Below are positions 44,456 to 53,953 of a stretch of 64,000 nucleotides of DNA, piece by piece; the stretch's first letter is position 1; every line of letters starts with the position of its first letter. Source of the DNA: Natronoglomus mannanivorans (GTDB taxonomy: Archaea > Halobacteriota > Halobacteria > Halobacteriales > Natrialbaceae). The DNA lies in contig JAOPKB010000011.1 in NCBI GenBank assembly GCA_025517485.1, positions 123,813 to 187,812 on the forward strand, given 5' to 3'. Under the pieces are notes generated by a model. That model saw only the letters and a list, made by a program, of their open reading frames with translations. It was not told the origin of the DNA and searched no databases. The position numbers and the translations under genes are program-made.

Positions 44456-46794
44456 GTACGAAGACCGGCGGACGCTCGCGGACGATCGCCGTCGACAGCG
44501 ACACCGAGCGAGGACTGTCGCCGAAGACGTTTCGACTGCTGGCACTCGGCGGCGTGGGGATCCTGACGGCGTCGTACATCAACGTCCTCCAGGACGTCAC
44601 GGCCGTCGTCGGCGGAACCCAGCAGCTGTTCACGCTCGTCATTCTGATGCTCGCGGGTGCGACGGTCCTCGCACACACGATCAGCCCGAAAACGGCGACC
44701 GTCCTCTCGGTCGTCGCCGGCGCGCTCGGCTTCGCGTACTACCTCACCGCGACCGGCGTCGGCGTCGGTGTCGTCTTCTCTTCGACCGACAAACTGCTCT
44801 CGGACACCGTCGCCCTCGCGACCGGGCTATCGCTACTGCAGATGATGGAAGCCGGCATCTGGACACTCGGGTTCGCTCCCGGCCCCGTCTTCCTCTCGTG
44901 GTATCTCGTGCTTCGCGGCCGGTACACCTTGAGCGTGATCCCCGGCGGCATCGCACTGCTGTTTCTGGTCCTCACCGGGGACGCCACGCTCCTCCCGACG
45001 CTGCTCGGAACCATGGGCGCCATCGCCGCCGTCGGCTTCGGCGAACTCGAGCGCTACCGCGGGACGATCATGCAAGCCGACGTGCTGGCGATCCTCTTTG
45101 CCGTTATGATCGTCCTCTCGCTGTCGATCACGCTCGTTCCCGGCGGCACGTCGGGGCCGGCGTTCCTCGTCGAGAGCGACCACGACGGCACGCTCGAGGG
45201 GAGTATCACGTCGTCGCCTGACCGAACGACGATCGCCGGCGACGTCGATCTCTCGCCGGAGGTTCGCTTTACGGTCCACAGCGAGGAGGAGTCCTACTGG
45301 CGAACCGGGATCTACGATCGGTTCACCGGCGACGGTTGGGTGCGGACCGGCCAGACAGAGGCCTACGACGGAGCGATCGCACCGCCGCCCGGCGAGACGG
45401 AGACGGTCCGGCAGACGGTGTTCGCCGAGGGCCCGCTCGACGTAATGCCGACCGCGCCCCATCCGGTCGATATCGAGGGCGACATTCGGGAGAACACGGA
45501 GTTGACGATGCACGGTCAATTCCATCCCGGCGAGCCGCTGATCGAAGGTGACGTCTACAACGTCGAGAGCGCCGTCGTCAACGCCTCGGCCGAAGACCTC
45601 GAGGAGGCGGGGACGGACTATCCCGCCTCCGTCGAGGAGCGGTACCTCCAGCGGACCGAGGACACCTCGAGCGAGTTCGAAGCGCGCACCGCAGAGATCA
45701 CCGCGGACGCGGACACCCCCTACGAGACGGCCGTCGCGATCGAACGACACCTCCGGAGTTCGAAGGGATACTCGCTGAACGTCACCCGACCCGATGGAAA
45801 CGTCGCCGAGGAGTTCCTCCTCGAGATGGACGAGGGCTACTGCGTCTACTTCGCGACGTCGATGACCCAGATGTTGCGAGCCGAGGACGTTCCTGCGCGA
45901 TACGTCACCGGCTACACGAGCGGCCAGCAGGTCGACGACAACGAGTGGGTGGTTCGCGGGTTGAACGCCCACGCGTGGGTGGAAGTCTACTTCCCCGACC
46001 ACGGCTGGGTCGCCTTCGAGCCGACGCCGGGCGATACCCGTGACTCGGTCCACAACGAACGTCTCGAGGACGCACGCGAGGACGAGGAGGACAACATCGA
46101 CACCGAACGAAGCGAAGACGTGCCGGTCTCCGAGACGGAAACGGAGACGGCAGACGCCGACGCGCTCCCGTTCGAGGAAACGGACGGTCTCGGATCGGAT
46201 ACCGACACCGAGGGTAACGAGACCAGCCCGATCGGTGGTGATGGGCCAGCTCCCGAACAGATGCCCGATCAGTACGGGCCGATCGACCCACGAACCGGAC
46301 AGGGATACGATCCGAACAGATCGACGTTCGACGAGACGGACTTCGAGACCGACGACGAATCGGACGAGACGGAATCCGAGACGCCGTTGTACGCACCCGA
46401 AAACGTCGCCCTGGGAATCGCGGTTCTCATCGGCCTCGCTGCGGGCGCACACCGAACCGGCGCGACGAGACGGGTCAGCCGCGAAGCACAGCTCCAGTGG
46501 CACGGCTTCCAGCGCTCGCCCGAGGCCGATACCGAACGCGCCTACCGACGGCTCGAGTTGCTCCTCGAACGTCGTTACCGGCCGCGTCGGCCAGGCGAGT
46601 CGACGCGCCAGTATCTCGACTCGCTGTCGCAGGTCGGTTACTCGTTCGACGACCGTGTCCGCGAGGTCGGTCGGCTCTACGAACGATCGACGTACGGCGG
46701 TGGGGTAAGTCGCGAAGAGGCGGACGAGGCAGTTGCACTCGTCGACGCGATGGCCCGCGAAGAGTTGCCGCTAGTCGGCCGATTCTGGCGGTAA
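44452..46794 (+). CDS. TgpA-like transglutaminase-domain membrane protein
   Basis: A 780-residue protein. About eight hydrophobic segments in the first 235 residues are followed by an extracytoplasmic part with a transglutaminase-like core: Cys464 (EGYCVYFA), His507 (NAHAWVEVYF) and Glu523 (FEPTPG) form the triad. A long acidic linker (about 545-645) precedes a last membrane segment near 650-670 and a cytoplasmic DUF4129-like end. Members may act as proteases or cross-linkers of cell-surface components. Third gene of the MoxR-DUF58-transglutaminase operon. Confidence 0.88.
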   Translation: MSTKTGGRSRTIAVDSDTERGLSPKTFRLLALGGVGILTASYINVLQDVTAVVGGTQQLFTLVILMLAGATVLAHTISPKTATVLSVVAGALGFAYYLTATGVGVGVVFSSTDKLLSDTVALATGLSLLQMMEAGIWTLGFAPGPVFLSWYLVLRGRYTLSVIPGGIALLFLVLTGDATLLPTLLGTMGAIAAVGFGELERYRGTIMQADVLAILFAVMIVLSLSITLVPGGTSGPAFLVESDHDGTLEGSITSSPDRTTIAGDVDLSPEVRFTVHSEEESYWRTGIYDRFTGDGWVRTGQTEAYDGAIAPPPGETETVRQTVFAEGPLDVMPTAPHPVDIEGDIRENTELTMHGQFHPGEPLIEGDVYNVESAVVNASAEDLEEAGTDYPASVEERYLQRTEDTSSEFEARTAEITADADTPYETAVAIERHLRSSKGYSLNVTRPDGNVAEEFLLEMDEGYCVYFATSMTQMLRAEDVPARYVTGYTSGQQVDDNEWVVRGLNAHAWVEVYFPDHGWVAFEPTPGDTRDSVHNERLEDAREDEEDNIDTERSEDVPVSETETETADADALPFEETDGLGSDTDTEGNETSPIGGDGPAPEQMPDQYGPIDPRTGQGYDPNRSTFDETDFETDDESDETESETPLYAPENVALGIAVLIGLAAGAHRTGATRRVSREAQLQWHGFQRSPEADTERAYRRLELLLERRYRPRRPGESTRQYLDSLSQVGYSFDDRVREVGRLYERSTYGGGVSREEADEAVALVDAMAREELPLVGRFWR

Positions 46795-46847
46795 TCGTCT
46801 CGATCCCCTAAAAAGAACCGCACGACAGCGTGCAGGTCCCGATAGTG

Positions 46848-46855
46848 TTTAATAT
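46848..46855 (+). promoter_or_regulatory. TATA box of the aIF1 gene
   Basis: TTTAATAT lies 25-32 nt before the ATG at 46880, consistent with a leaderless transcript. Confidence 0.6.
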
Positions 46856-46879
46856 GGCCCTTTCGTACCATCACCTGTA

Positions 46880-47173
46880 ATGTCGGAAGTCTGCTCGACG
46901 TGCGGGCTGCCTCAGGAACTCTGCGTCTGCGAAGACGTGGCCAAGGGCCAGCAGCAACTCAACATCCGCATTGACGAGCGCAGATACGGTAAGGAGGTAA
47001 CGATCATCGAAGGATTCGATCCGAAGGACGTCGATCTGGACAGTCTCTCGTCGGATCTCAAATCGAAGTTCGCCTGCGGAGGCACCGTCGAAGAGGGCCA
47101 GATCGAACTTCAGGGGAACCACACTGGCCGCATCGAGGACTTCCTTCGGGATCGCGGCTTCAACGTCGCGTGA
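46880..47173 (+). CDS. Translation initiation factor aIF1 (SUI1 family)
   Basis: A 97-residue protein. Residues 5-17 hold a small CSTCG...CVC zinc-like Cys set typical of archaeal members, followed by the SUI1 fold ([33 protein letters not shown]). It binds the 30S P-site region and enforces correct start selection. Complete and monocistronic. Confidence 0.93.
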   Translation: MSEVCSTCGLPQELCVCEDVAKGQQQLNIRIDERRYGKEVTIIEGFDPKDVDLDSLSSDLKSKFACGGTVEEGQIELQGNHTGRIEDFLRDRGFNVA

Positions 47174-47340
47174 CTATTCGATGATCTGAGACGGCTTCCG
47201 AACCCATCGTCTTCTCTCGAGTCCGGGTGTCGAGCGACTGCGTTGTCTTTTCTCGAGTCCGTGTACCGTCGCCTCACGTCTCACTCGTGACTCGCCACGT
47301 CGCACATTTTACCGGTGAACTGCCACTCGAGTGTCACGGC

Positions 47341-47375
47341 TCGCGACTCGTGATCCGTGACTCGTGACTCGCGAC
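47341..47375. repeat. Heptanucleotide repeat downstream of aIF1
   Basis: Five units of TCGTGAC (TCGCGAC, TCGTGAT, CCGTGAC, TCGTGAC, TCGCGAC) in a 7-bp phase, in the gap between aIF1 and the rhodanese gene. Function unknown. Confidence 0.7.
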
Positions 47376-47433
47376 TCCCAGCTATTTCTCACGAATTCAC
47401 GGACCGCTCGAGCCGAAATAGAGGGCCGAGAGT

Positions 47434-47880
47434 TCAAAACGGTGCGTCGGGTGTATCCGAGTTCGAGTCCGAGCCCGAGTCGTCACCCGTCGACGCGGTA
47501 CGAGCGCCGACGGCGCTCGTACTGGGATTCGAACTCGAATCCGCAGTCGCGACCAGCTCGAGCCCACACTCCTGAGACCACGCCTCGAGCCCGCCGGCCA
47601 TACTCTCGACGGTCGTGTCGGCACAGCCTTCGTAAGAGCCGATCAGGCGTGCGGCCTGCACGCTCGCTTTGCCGTGGGGACAGACGGTGACGATGCGGTC
47701 GACGTCGTCGTCGGCGACCGATTCGACTCGCTGTGGGAGTTCGTGAAACGGCACGTTCTCGCTGTCGGGAATGTATCCACGGTCGAAACTCGTCGGGTCT
47801 CGAATGTCGATAACACGGAGGGTCTCGTCGTCGTCCTCGAGGAGGTCGTTGACCGCCTCGGGAGTGATTTCGCCGTCCAT
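47434..47880 (-). CDS. Rhodanese-like domain protein
   Basis: A 148-residue protein. The rhodanese domain covers residues 1-105, with DIRDPTSFDRGYIPDSENVP and the active-site loop TVCPHGKAS (Cys, persulfide carrier). The last 40 residues are a Ser/Asp/Asn-rich tail, partly from hexanucleotide repeats. Sulfur transfer is the family reaction; partner unknown. Confidence 0.87.
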   Translation of the reverse strand: MDGEITPEAVNDLLEDDDETLRVIDIRDPTSFDRGYIPDSENVPFHELPQRVESVADDDVDRIVTVCPHGKASVQAARLIGSYEGCADTTVESMAGGLEAWSQECGLELVATADSSSNPSTSAVGARTASTGDDSGSDSNSDTPDAPF

Positions 47881-47977
47881 GAGGCTGGAATTGGATCGCG
47901 ACTCGAATAAGCGCCACGGGTTGGGTGCGGTGGTGGTGGCGTCCGACGTGCTGGAGACGACTGGAGCCCCGACAGCG

Positions 47978-48601
47978 TCAGGATAACAGCCCCTCCTCTT
48001 TCGCGAGCAACAGCGCGCTGATCGTCGAATCGTTCGCCGGCGATTCGCGAGCGCGCTCGAGGGCGTCCGAGATCGGTATCGATCGAACCGCGAGGAACTC
48101 GTTGCTGTCGAGTTCGCGCTCGCCGAGTTCGAGTCCCTCGGCGTAGACGACCGCCCGCTCGTGGCGGAGCACGCCGGTCGCGACCGCGTACTCCTGGAGG
48201 AGTGCGGTGCTCGAGGGGCTAAATCCGGTCTCCTCCTCGAGTTCTCGGCCGGCCGCCTGCGTGTAGGACTCGCCGTCCTCGACGATGCCGGCGGGGAGCT
48301 CGAGGTGCGTCTCCCGGATCGTCGGGCGGTACTGTTCGACGAAGAGGAGGTGGTCCTCGGTGGCGGGTGCGTCCTCGGGTTCGGTCCGCGAGCCGTCCTC
48401 GTCGCTCGACGACTCGGCGACCACCGTTCCGTCTACGCGAGCCACGACGACCACCGCAGGCGGAAGGTCGGCCCAGAAGTAGCGCTTTTCGGTCCCGTCG
48501 GGTTGTCTAAGGAGGTCGTAGCCACCGTCGTACCAGCCGGTTTCGTACTCAGTGTGCGATTCGAGCAACTCCCAGTCGGTCGGATCGGTCGGCGGAACCA
48601 T
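47978..48601 (-). CDS. NUDIX hydrolase, ADP-ribose pyrophosphatase-like
   Basis: A 207-residue protein. A NUDIX box (EDGESYTQAAGRELEEETGF) lies near residues 115-135, with the preceding LPAGIVEDGES that is typical of ADP-ribose pyrophosphatases. The substrate is likely ADP-ribose but is unconfirmed. The start region (WELLESHTEYETGWYDGGYD) looks family-like, so the 53-nt overlap with the 3' end of the gene upstream appears real. Confidence 0.85.
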   Translation of the reverse strand: MVPPTDPTDWELLESHTEYETGWYDGGYDLLRQPDGTEKRYFWADLPPAVVVVARVDGTVVAESSSDEDGSRTEPEDAPATEDHLLFVEQYRPTIRETHLELPAGIVEDGESYTQAAGRELEEETGFSPSSTALLQEYAVATGVLRHERAVVYAEGLELGERELDSNEFLAVRSIPISDALERARESPANDSTISALLLAKEEGLLS

Positions 48602-49013
48602 TGTCAGTCTCGGGTGTCTGTGTGATCTCGAGGCGGTAGAAGGTGCCGTTTTGCTCGACCCAGACGGCGTCGCCGTCGACCGCGTTCGATTCCCAGATCT
48701 CGAGTTCGCCGAACTCGTCGAACGGCGTGTGAGTGAACGACTCCTTGAACCCGAACCGGCCTTCCTCGTAGGAGTCGGAGACGCCGTCGTCAGCCTCGAG
48801 TGCGCTCATGGTGTACGGGAACCGGTTCGTCGAGAGGTTGTCGGCCGGAATCGTCTCGGTGACGTTCTCGTGGGCCGGCTCGCCGTCCTCGAGATCGATC
48901 TCGGCCGCGGTGACGTAGTAGACGTCGCCGCCGCCGATGAGAGAGGGGAGCGCGCCGAGGGCGAGCAAGACGGCCACGGGGACGACCAGGAGGAGCAGGT
49001 AACGCCGTCGCAT
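48549..49013 (-). CDS. Hypothetical exported membrane-anchored protein
   Basis: A 154-residue protein with one N-terminal hydrophobic segment (RRRYLLLLVVPVAVLLALGALPSL) and an acidic extracytoplasmic part containing aromatic-rich strands (VWVEQNGTFYRLEIT). Its 3' end runs 53 nt into the NUDIX gene in another frame. Family unknown; the start matches the expected charge pattern of a signal anchor. Confidence 0.7.
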   Translation of the reverse strand: MRRRYLLLLVVPVAVLLALGALPSLIGGGDVYYVTAAEIDLEDGEPAHENVTETIPADNLSTNRFPYTMSALEADDGVSDSYEEGRFGFKESFTHTPFDEFGELEIWESNAVDGDAVWVEQNGTFYRLEITQTPETDNGSADRSDRLGVARIAH

Positions 49014-49098
49014 TAGGTAAGAGTCGGGACCGGGTCGGTATAAGGAATGCGCGTTTCGTCGCCTTCGTCGGTCCCCGTCTTCCGGATCCGTATCGAAC

Positions 49099-49518
49099 TC
49101 AGTTCGTCTCGACCAGTTCGCGATAGATCCGCCCGAACGCCTGCCGGCGCAGCGTCGCGACCGCGGCGTCTTCTTTCTCGTGGAACGTCGCTGCGACCGC
49201 CTCGCCGTCGGGACCGGCGTGCCAGACCACGTGGTCGACGTTCTCGTTACCGGTCTCGACGACCTCGCCGTCGTACCCCTCGCGCCACTCGTCGTACTCC
49301 TCGCGCGTGCCAACGGTAACCTCGAGCAAACTCGCGAACAGTGCGTCGCGGGCGGTTTCGACGACGTCGCTCGTCACGCGGTCGCCGTACTCCTCGCGGT
49401 CGAACTCCATGGCGCGGGCGGTCTCGCGGACGACCGTCTGGGCCGCCGGGCCGACCGCCTCGTACTGGTCGCGTGCCATCGCTACGGAGTCGGGTGCGAA
49501 CGTTCCCTCGGTGTGCAT
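49099..49518 (-). CDS. DUF5809 family protein
   Basis: A 139-residue acidic, helical protein (GPAAQTVVRETARAMEFDREEY, TFHEKEDAAVATLRRQAFGRIYRELV). The family is haloarchaeal and of unknown function, and it is usually encoded beside a DUF5810 gene as here (32 bp between them). Cytoplasmic. Confidence 0.78.
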   Translation of the reverse strand: MHTEGTFAPDSVAMARDQYEAVGPAAQTVVRETARAMEFDREEYGDRVTSDVVETARDALFASLLEVTVGTREEYDEWREGYDGEVVETGNENVDHVVWHAGPDGEAVAATFHEKEDAAVATLRRQAFGRIYRELVETN

Positions 49519-49550
49519 GGTCGAATACTCGAGTGGCGGGTGGTTTACCT

Positions 49551-50063
49551 CTACTCGTTTTCGTCTTCGGTCGTGGCTTCGGCTTCGGCTTCGTCCGTGC
49601 GCTCGGTCTCACTCTCACTCTCGCGCTCATCGTCGCCGTCCTCGGTCTCGCCGTCCCCCTCGCTCCCCTCCTCGTCCTCGTACATCTGTGCGGTCATCTC
49701 GCGTGCCTCCTCGAGAATACGTCCTGTGTCGCCGCTCATCGCGGCTCCGCGACCCGGCTGGCTGGTCTGGCGGGCGAGTTCGTTCTCGAAGGAGGGTTTG
49801 CCGTGGCTGTGCTCGTGCCCGTGACCGTGTCCCCCCGCCGACTCTGCAGACTCGGACGCGAACTCCGGCGTCTCCACCTCGAGGGCGTACTCGACGACCT
49901 GCTCGCCGAGTTCCTCGGGCCCGCAGTCGGCCCAGTCGGGAGCGTACTCCTCGAGCCACTCGAGGTGGTCCTGACGGCCGATCGAGGCGGTGATCGCGAG
50001 GTGGTTCGCGAGGTGGACGGCGTCTGCCTGCTGTTCGTCGCAGACCGGACAGGCGTATCCCAT
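49551..50063 (-). CDS. DUF5810 family zinc-finger protein
   Basis: A 170-residue protein. The N-terminus has a C2H2-like finger: CPVC at residues 5-8 and HLANH. A His-rich stretch GGHGHGHEHSHG lies in the middle, able to bind metal. The C-terminal 45 residues are almost all Asp, Glu, Ser, Thr and Ala. It forms a conserved pair with the DUF5809 gene. Function unknown. Confidence 0.78.
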   Translation of the reverse strand: MGYACPVCDEQQADAVHLANHLAITASIGRQDHLEWLEEYAPDWADCGPEELGEQVVEYALEVETPEFASESAESAGGHGHGHEHSHGKPSFENELARQTSQPGRGAAMSGDTGRILEEAREMTAQMYEDEEGSEGDGETEDGDDERESESETERTDEAEAEATTEDENE

Positions 50064-50217
50064 ACCCGCCTGAAGGGACGCGAGCCGTTTAACTCTTAGA
50101 TCTAAATCTGGTACCGAGTCACTCGAACTCGGCGCCACCGCGTCCCGCTCTCCGAACCCGAACTGGCTCACACGCGGCTCCACCGAGGCGAGAATTATCG
50201 GCGTCACAGAGCACCCG

Positions 50218-50228
50218 AAAGTATACTT
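50218..50228 (+). promoter_or_regulatory. TATA box of the lipoprotein gene
   Basis: AAAGTATACTT lies 23-33 nt before the ATG at 50251. A GGAGGGAG run, a good ribosome-binding site, follows, so both leaderless and led translation could occur. Confidence 0.55.
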
Positions 50229-50250
50229 TCCGCCACTCGGAGGGAGAAAT

Positions 50251-50841
50251 ATGTCTGGTGGCCTATCGAGGCGTTCTCTCGTCGGACTCCTCGGATCCGG
50301 CGCCGTATCGGGATGCCTCGGAAACGGTTCCGATAGCGACTCCAGTGGTACTCGAACCGAGACGACAACCGAGGGTTCGGAACGTGGCGAACACGTACCC
50401 GACGAATGTGATTTTCCGCCGACGAGCCTCCGAGGACGAGCAGACCCGATCGAGACGACCGTCGAAATCGAGCGGCTGGACGATTCCCGAGCGGCGTGTG
50501 CGACGATCGCTGCGAAGGCCGCTCTCGAGCAGTTGGCGGAACGACTCGATCTCGAGCTCACTGACCGCTCTCACTGGGTTTCGGCGGGCGCACGACTGTC
50601 CGGCGAGCGACACGTCGCGGAGATCAGGGTGCGTGCCGAACGAAGTACTCGAGACGGCGAGCCGTCGTACCATCTCTGTCCGGATCCGAGGTTCGATTTC
50701 GACGACGCCGTCGAAGCAGTGCCGAGGGAAGTGACAGTGACGATTCTCGTCGAGGGTGAGAAGGAAAAGGAAAAAGAGAAAGAGGAGTGTTCTACAGACG
50801 TCCGATTGGTACAGGAGCAAGTTCACCTCGATTCACCGTAG
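50251..50841 (+). CDS. Tat-type lipoprotein, function unknown
   Basis: A 196-residue protein with twin Arg (LSRRSLVGLLGSG) and lipobox VSGC, lipid Cys at residue 22. A Ser/Thr-rich linker follows, then a mixed alpha/beta domain with three further Cys (DECDF, RAACAT, YHLCPD). Near the end is an EKEKEKEKEE tract encoded by AAGGAG repeats. Anchored outside the membrane. Family not recognised. Confidence 0.7.
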   Translation: MSGGLSRRSLVGLLGSGAVSGCLGNGSDSDSSGTRTETTTEGSERGEHVPDECDFPPTSLRGRADPIETTVEIERLDDSRAACATIAAKAALEQLAERLDLELTDRSHWVSAGARLSGERHVAEIRVRAERSTRDGEPSYHLCPDPRFDFDDAVEAVPREVTVTILVEGEKEKEKEKEECSTDVRLVQEQVHLDSP

Positions 50842-50974
50842 TTTCCCGTAGAGGTCAGAAGTCGGCAGAACACGGATATCGCACTCGGCGGAGATGTGGA
50901 ACGGTCACGCGAGGAGAATCCGGATGTCCAGCGAATGCAGTTCGAATCGAGAAGAGACCACACCGACACCGAGA

Positions 50975-51451
50975 CTACCCGAGTTCGCGGATCATCACGA
51001 TCGCGTCCTCGCCGTCGTCGTAGTACCGGGGGATTCGGCGCAGCGGTTCGAAACCGAAGTCGCGGTACAGTCGCTTCGCGCCGTCGTTGGAGTCGCGAAC
51101 CTCGAGTTTCACCGTCGTCGCGTCGTTGGTCGCCATCACCGCGAGCGACTGGGAGAGCAGCGCCGAGCCGACACCCTCGCCGCGGTGCTCGGGGTGGACC
51201 GCGATGTCTTTGACGTGCCCGAGGTTGCGCCCGTGATTCGGCGTCACGTCCGAGACGACGTAGCCGGCGATCCGGTCGGCGTCGTCGATCGCCACGAGAA
51301 AACCGGGTTCACCCAGAAACGTATCGAAGGCGTCGTAGGGCCAGGGTTGGGTGAACGACGCGTTCTCGATGCGAACGACGCCGAGTAAGTCCGCACGCTC
51401 TGCGGTCCGAATCGAGACGCCGTCGTCGGTCGCCGGTGCGGAGGTCGTCAC
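50975..51451 (-). CDS. rimI: N-alpha-acetyltransferase RimI-like (GNAT)
   Basis: A 158-residue GNAT with a GTG start. The acetyl-CoA loop VHPEHRGEGVGSALL, the substrate region SFTQPWPYDAF and the late AKRLYRDFGFEPL match RimI/Ard1-type N-terminal acetyltransferases, which acetylate many proteins in haloarchaea. Monocistronic. Confidence 0.85.
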   Translation of the reverse strand: MTTSAPATDDGVSIRTAERADLLGVVRIENASFTQPWPYDAFDTFLGEPGFLVAIDDADRIAGYVVSDVTPNHGRNLGHVKDIAVHPEHRGEGVGSALLSQSLAVMATNDATTVKLEVRDSNDGAKRLYRDFGFEPLRRIPRYYDDGEDAIVMIRELG

Positions 51452-51584
51452 ACTTCGAAAGTGGGTGGCGAACAGTAAAAAATATAGCCCGTGTCCGTCG
51501 ATCGCGTGGTCGCGAACGTACAGTCGTCTACACGTCTCGGAGCAGAGAAACAGATTCGAAACGGCAGATGCGACTCGAGTCGGC

Positions 51585-51908
51585 TCAGAGAGGCTCGAGG
51601 TCGGCGATCTCTTCGTTCGACCAGTCGTAGAAGTGCATGTCCGTCGTCCGGAGGACGGTCACACACTCGTTGTACTGCGCGCGGGCCTCGTCGGCGAGCG
51701 GGTCGTCGGGGTGTTCCTCGATCCACTCGCGGAGTTCGGCGAGTGCCGTCGGAGAGTAGGTGTCCATGCGGTCCTGATGGGCGAGAATCTCGACTTTGCG
51801 GCGTTCCTGTCCCAGCGTTCGGACGAGCGCCCAGCCGGCGACGCCCCAGAACGCGAGCAGGGTGAATCCGAGCATCCCCAGCACGCTCAGCGAGAGGGAG
51901 GTCATCAT
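51585..51908 (-). CDS. Small membrane partner of the NSS transporter
   Basis: A 107-residue protein with one N-terminal membrane segment (about residues 8-28) and a charged, helical cytoplasmic part (about 35-107). Its ATG begins at the last base of the transporter stop codon (TGATG), so the two are translationally coupled. Small subunits such as MetS accompany bacterial NSS methionine importers, and this protein is in the same position but much longer than MetS. Confidence 0.75.
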   Translation of the reverse strand: MMTSLSLSVLGMLGFTLLAFWGVAGWALVRTLGQERRKVEILAHQDRMDTYSPTALAELREWIEEHPDDPLADEARAQYNECVTVLRTTDMHFYDWSNEEIADLEPL

Positions 51909-53368
51909 CAGTCGTCACCTCCGGGGACGTCGACCGGTTCAGTGCGTCTGTCCCGGCCCTCGAGAACGGTCATGATCGCGTAGCCGATGATCGGGAAGGT
52001 CAGCAGGACGACCATGCCGCCGATCATCTCGATCGAGCCGAACTCGTCGTAGGCGAAGTAGCCCATGATGAACAACATGACGGCGGGAATGACGTACTTC
52101 ACGACCGGATCCCACCACTGGCCGACGTGGATGCCTGCGTTCCGATTGACCGCGAGCAGGCGCAGGCGTTCGGGTCCGAGGACCCAGCCGATGATACCGA
52201 TGATCGCGAGCGTCGCCAGCGGCAGTCCCCAGCTGCCGAAGACGAAGTCGAGGTAGTCGAGCAACTCCGCGGAGTACGCACTCGGGATGCCGAGCAGCCA
52301 GATGAGCCCGCAAACGCCGAGAACGGTCTGCGTGCGGTCGAACCGCGTCTCCTCCTCGAGAGTCGTGACGCTCACTTCCGTGATCAGGAGTCCGGAGGTG
52401 AACGTCGCGAGGAAGAAGCCGACGAAAAAGAGGACGGCAACCAGACCGCCGAAGGGGATCTCGGGGAACACCTGCACGAGCGAGATGAACGCGAGGTTCG
52501 CGCCGGCGTCGGGGGCGACGCCGACCGCGAAGACGATCGGAAAGATCGCCAGCGCGGCGAGGATGCCGATACTCGACTCGCCGAGAGCGGTGAAGACACC
52601 GCCGCCGAGTGGGACGTCGTCGTACTCTCGGAGGTAGCTGCCGACGGTCAGCGCGATCCCCCAGCCGAGTCCCGTCGAGAACAGCGCCTGTCCAAGTGCC
52701 TCGATCCAGGTCCCGCTGTAGGTGAGATAGGCCCATTCGACGCCAAATGTGAACGCGATTCCCTCGCTCGCCCCTGGTAAAGTAAGCCCGCGGATCGTCA
52801 TGATGACAAGCGAGAGCACCAGCGCCGGGACCGCGTAGACGACGATCCGTTCGACGCCGCGTCGGATTCCCAGCGCGAGGATCGCCGCGATAGACCCCAT
52901 GACGACCGTGTGAAGGCCGATGGTCAATACCGGGTTCGCGAGGAAGCCATCCCAGAACGCGACCGGTTCGAACCCGCTCGCGGTGAAACTGAACAACAGC
53001 GAGTGGATCGCGTAGTACAGCGTCCAGGCGATCACCGGCGCGTAGTACGACATCAACGCGACGTTGACCAACAAGACGACGACGCCGAAACCGACCAGAC
53101 CGCCGCGGCCGACGACCTCACGGAACGCGCCGATAACACCTTTGCCCGTGTACCGACCGAGCGCGACTTCGGCCATCAACCCCGGAATCGCCAGAACGAA
53201 CAACAGGATCAAGAACGCGAGGATGAACGCACCCCCACCGTTGTTCCCGGCGACGTACGGAAACCGCCAGATGTTCCCCGCACCGACCATCGCACCGATC
53301 ATCGCCATCAGAAACCCGAACCGCGTTCCCCACTCGGCTCGAGCAGTCTTTGCTTGCGTTCCTGCCAT
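51908..53368 (-). CDS. Sodium-dependent transporter, NSS (SLC6) family
   Basis: A 486-residue protein with 12 predicted membrane segments. The signature GFLMAMIGAMVGAGNIWRFPYVAGNNGGGAFI is complete in the first segment and shows the NSS WRFP motif. The substrate is probably an amino acid, most likely by analogy with LeuT-type importers; exact identity unknown. A TATA-like GATATACG lies 35-42 nt upstream. The small gene after it is coupled. Confidence 0.9.
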   Translation of the reverse strand: MAGTQAKTARAEWGTRFGFLMAMIGAMVGAGNIWRFPYVAGNNGGGAFILAFLILLFVLAIPGLMAEVALGRYTGKGVIGAFREVVGRGGLVGFGVVVLLVNVALMSYYAPVIAWTLYYAIHSLLFSFTASGFEPVAFWDGFLANPVLTIGLHTVVMGSIAAILALGIRRGVERIVVYAVPALVLSLVIMTIRGLTLPGASEGIAFTFGVEWAYLTYSGTWIEALGQALFSTGLGWGIALTVGSYLREYDDVPLGGGVFTALGESSIGILAALAIFPIVFAVGVAPDAGANLAFISLVQVFPEIPFGGLVAVLFFVGFFLATFTSGLLITEVSVTTLEEETRFDRTQTVLGVCGLIWLLGIPSAYSAELLDYLDFVFGSWGLPLATLAIIGIIGWVLGPERLRLLAVNRNAGIHVGQWWDPVVKYVIPAVMLFIMGYFAYDEFGSIEMIGGMVVLLTFPIIGYAIMTVLEGRDRRTEPVDVPGGDD

Positions 53369-53677
53369 GCGAAATCACGCACCGGGACACGAGCGGCAGT
53401 AACGTATATCCGTGATATTGTATACCAAGAACCACACTCTTAATGGAATGTTTCTGACGGTGTGGGAGGAGTACGACAGCGACCTCGAGAGCCACGTTCG
53501 TCCGCGTGCGTGCCAGTTTAAGTTCACTTCCGGGATCAGGCCCAATGGGCTTCGAGACGGGTCACAAAGCCGAATAAATCTGTATAGGTGAATGGCTTAG
53601 GTAGTTGCTTCCAGTAGAAAGACGTGAATGGGATCCACTCGAGGCCTCACGGCTACGATGTGCCCCGTCATCGAATC
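53369..53677. promoter_or_regulatory. 309-bp divergent intergenic region
   Basis: Contains the transporter promoter (minus-strand GATATACG, 53403-53410) and probably that of the HalOD1 gene. I see no gene here. Confidence 0.5.
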
Positions 53678-53953
53678 ATGCCCGAGAGACCGCACGATCG
53701 ATCGAACGCAGGACCGCAGGCGTACCGCACCGACGGGTACAGCACGATCAGTACACGAGTCGTTCTCACGATCGCAGACGAGACTGGAACCGAGATCGAC
53801 GCGCTCCCGACGCTGTACGAGACGATAAACCCCGAAGCACTCGACCGGTTCGTCGACAGCGCGACCGACCGAGCCGTTTCAGTGACCTTCGAATACTTCG
53901 ACCACAGGATCACCGTCACCGGGAACGGGGAGATCGACGTGCGCCCGCTCTGA
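53678..53953 (+). CDS. HalOD1 output-domain protein
   Basis: A 91-residue protein with the HalOD1 pattern: YSTISTRVVLTIADETGTEIDALPTLYETINPEALDRF and FEYFDHRITVTGNG. HalOD1 is a halophile output domain, usually at the end of response regulators, here standing alone. The ATG at 53678 was preferred because the upstream extension is basic. Function unknown. Confidence 0.72.
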   Translation: MPERPHDRSNAGPQAYRTDGYSTISTRVVLTIADETGTEIDALPTLYETINPEALDRFVDSATDRAVSVTFEYFDHRITVTGNGEIDVRPL

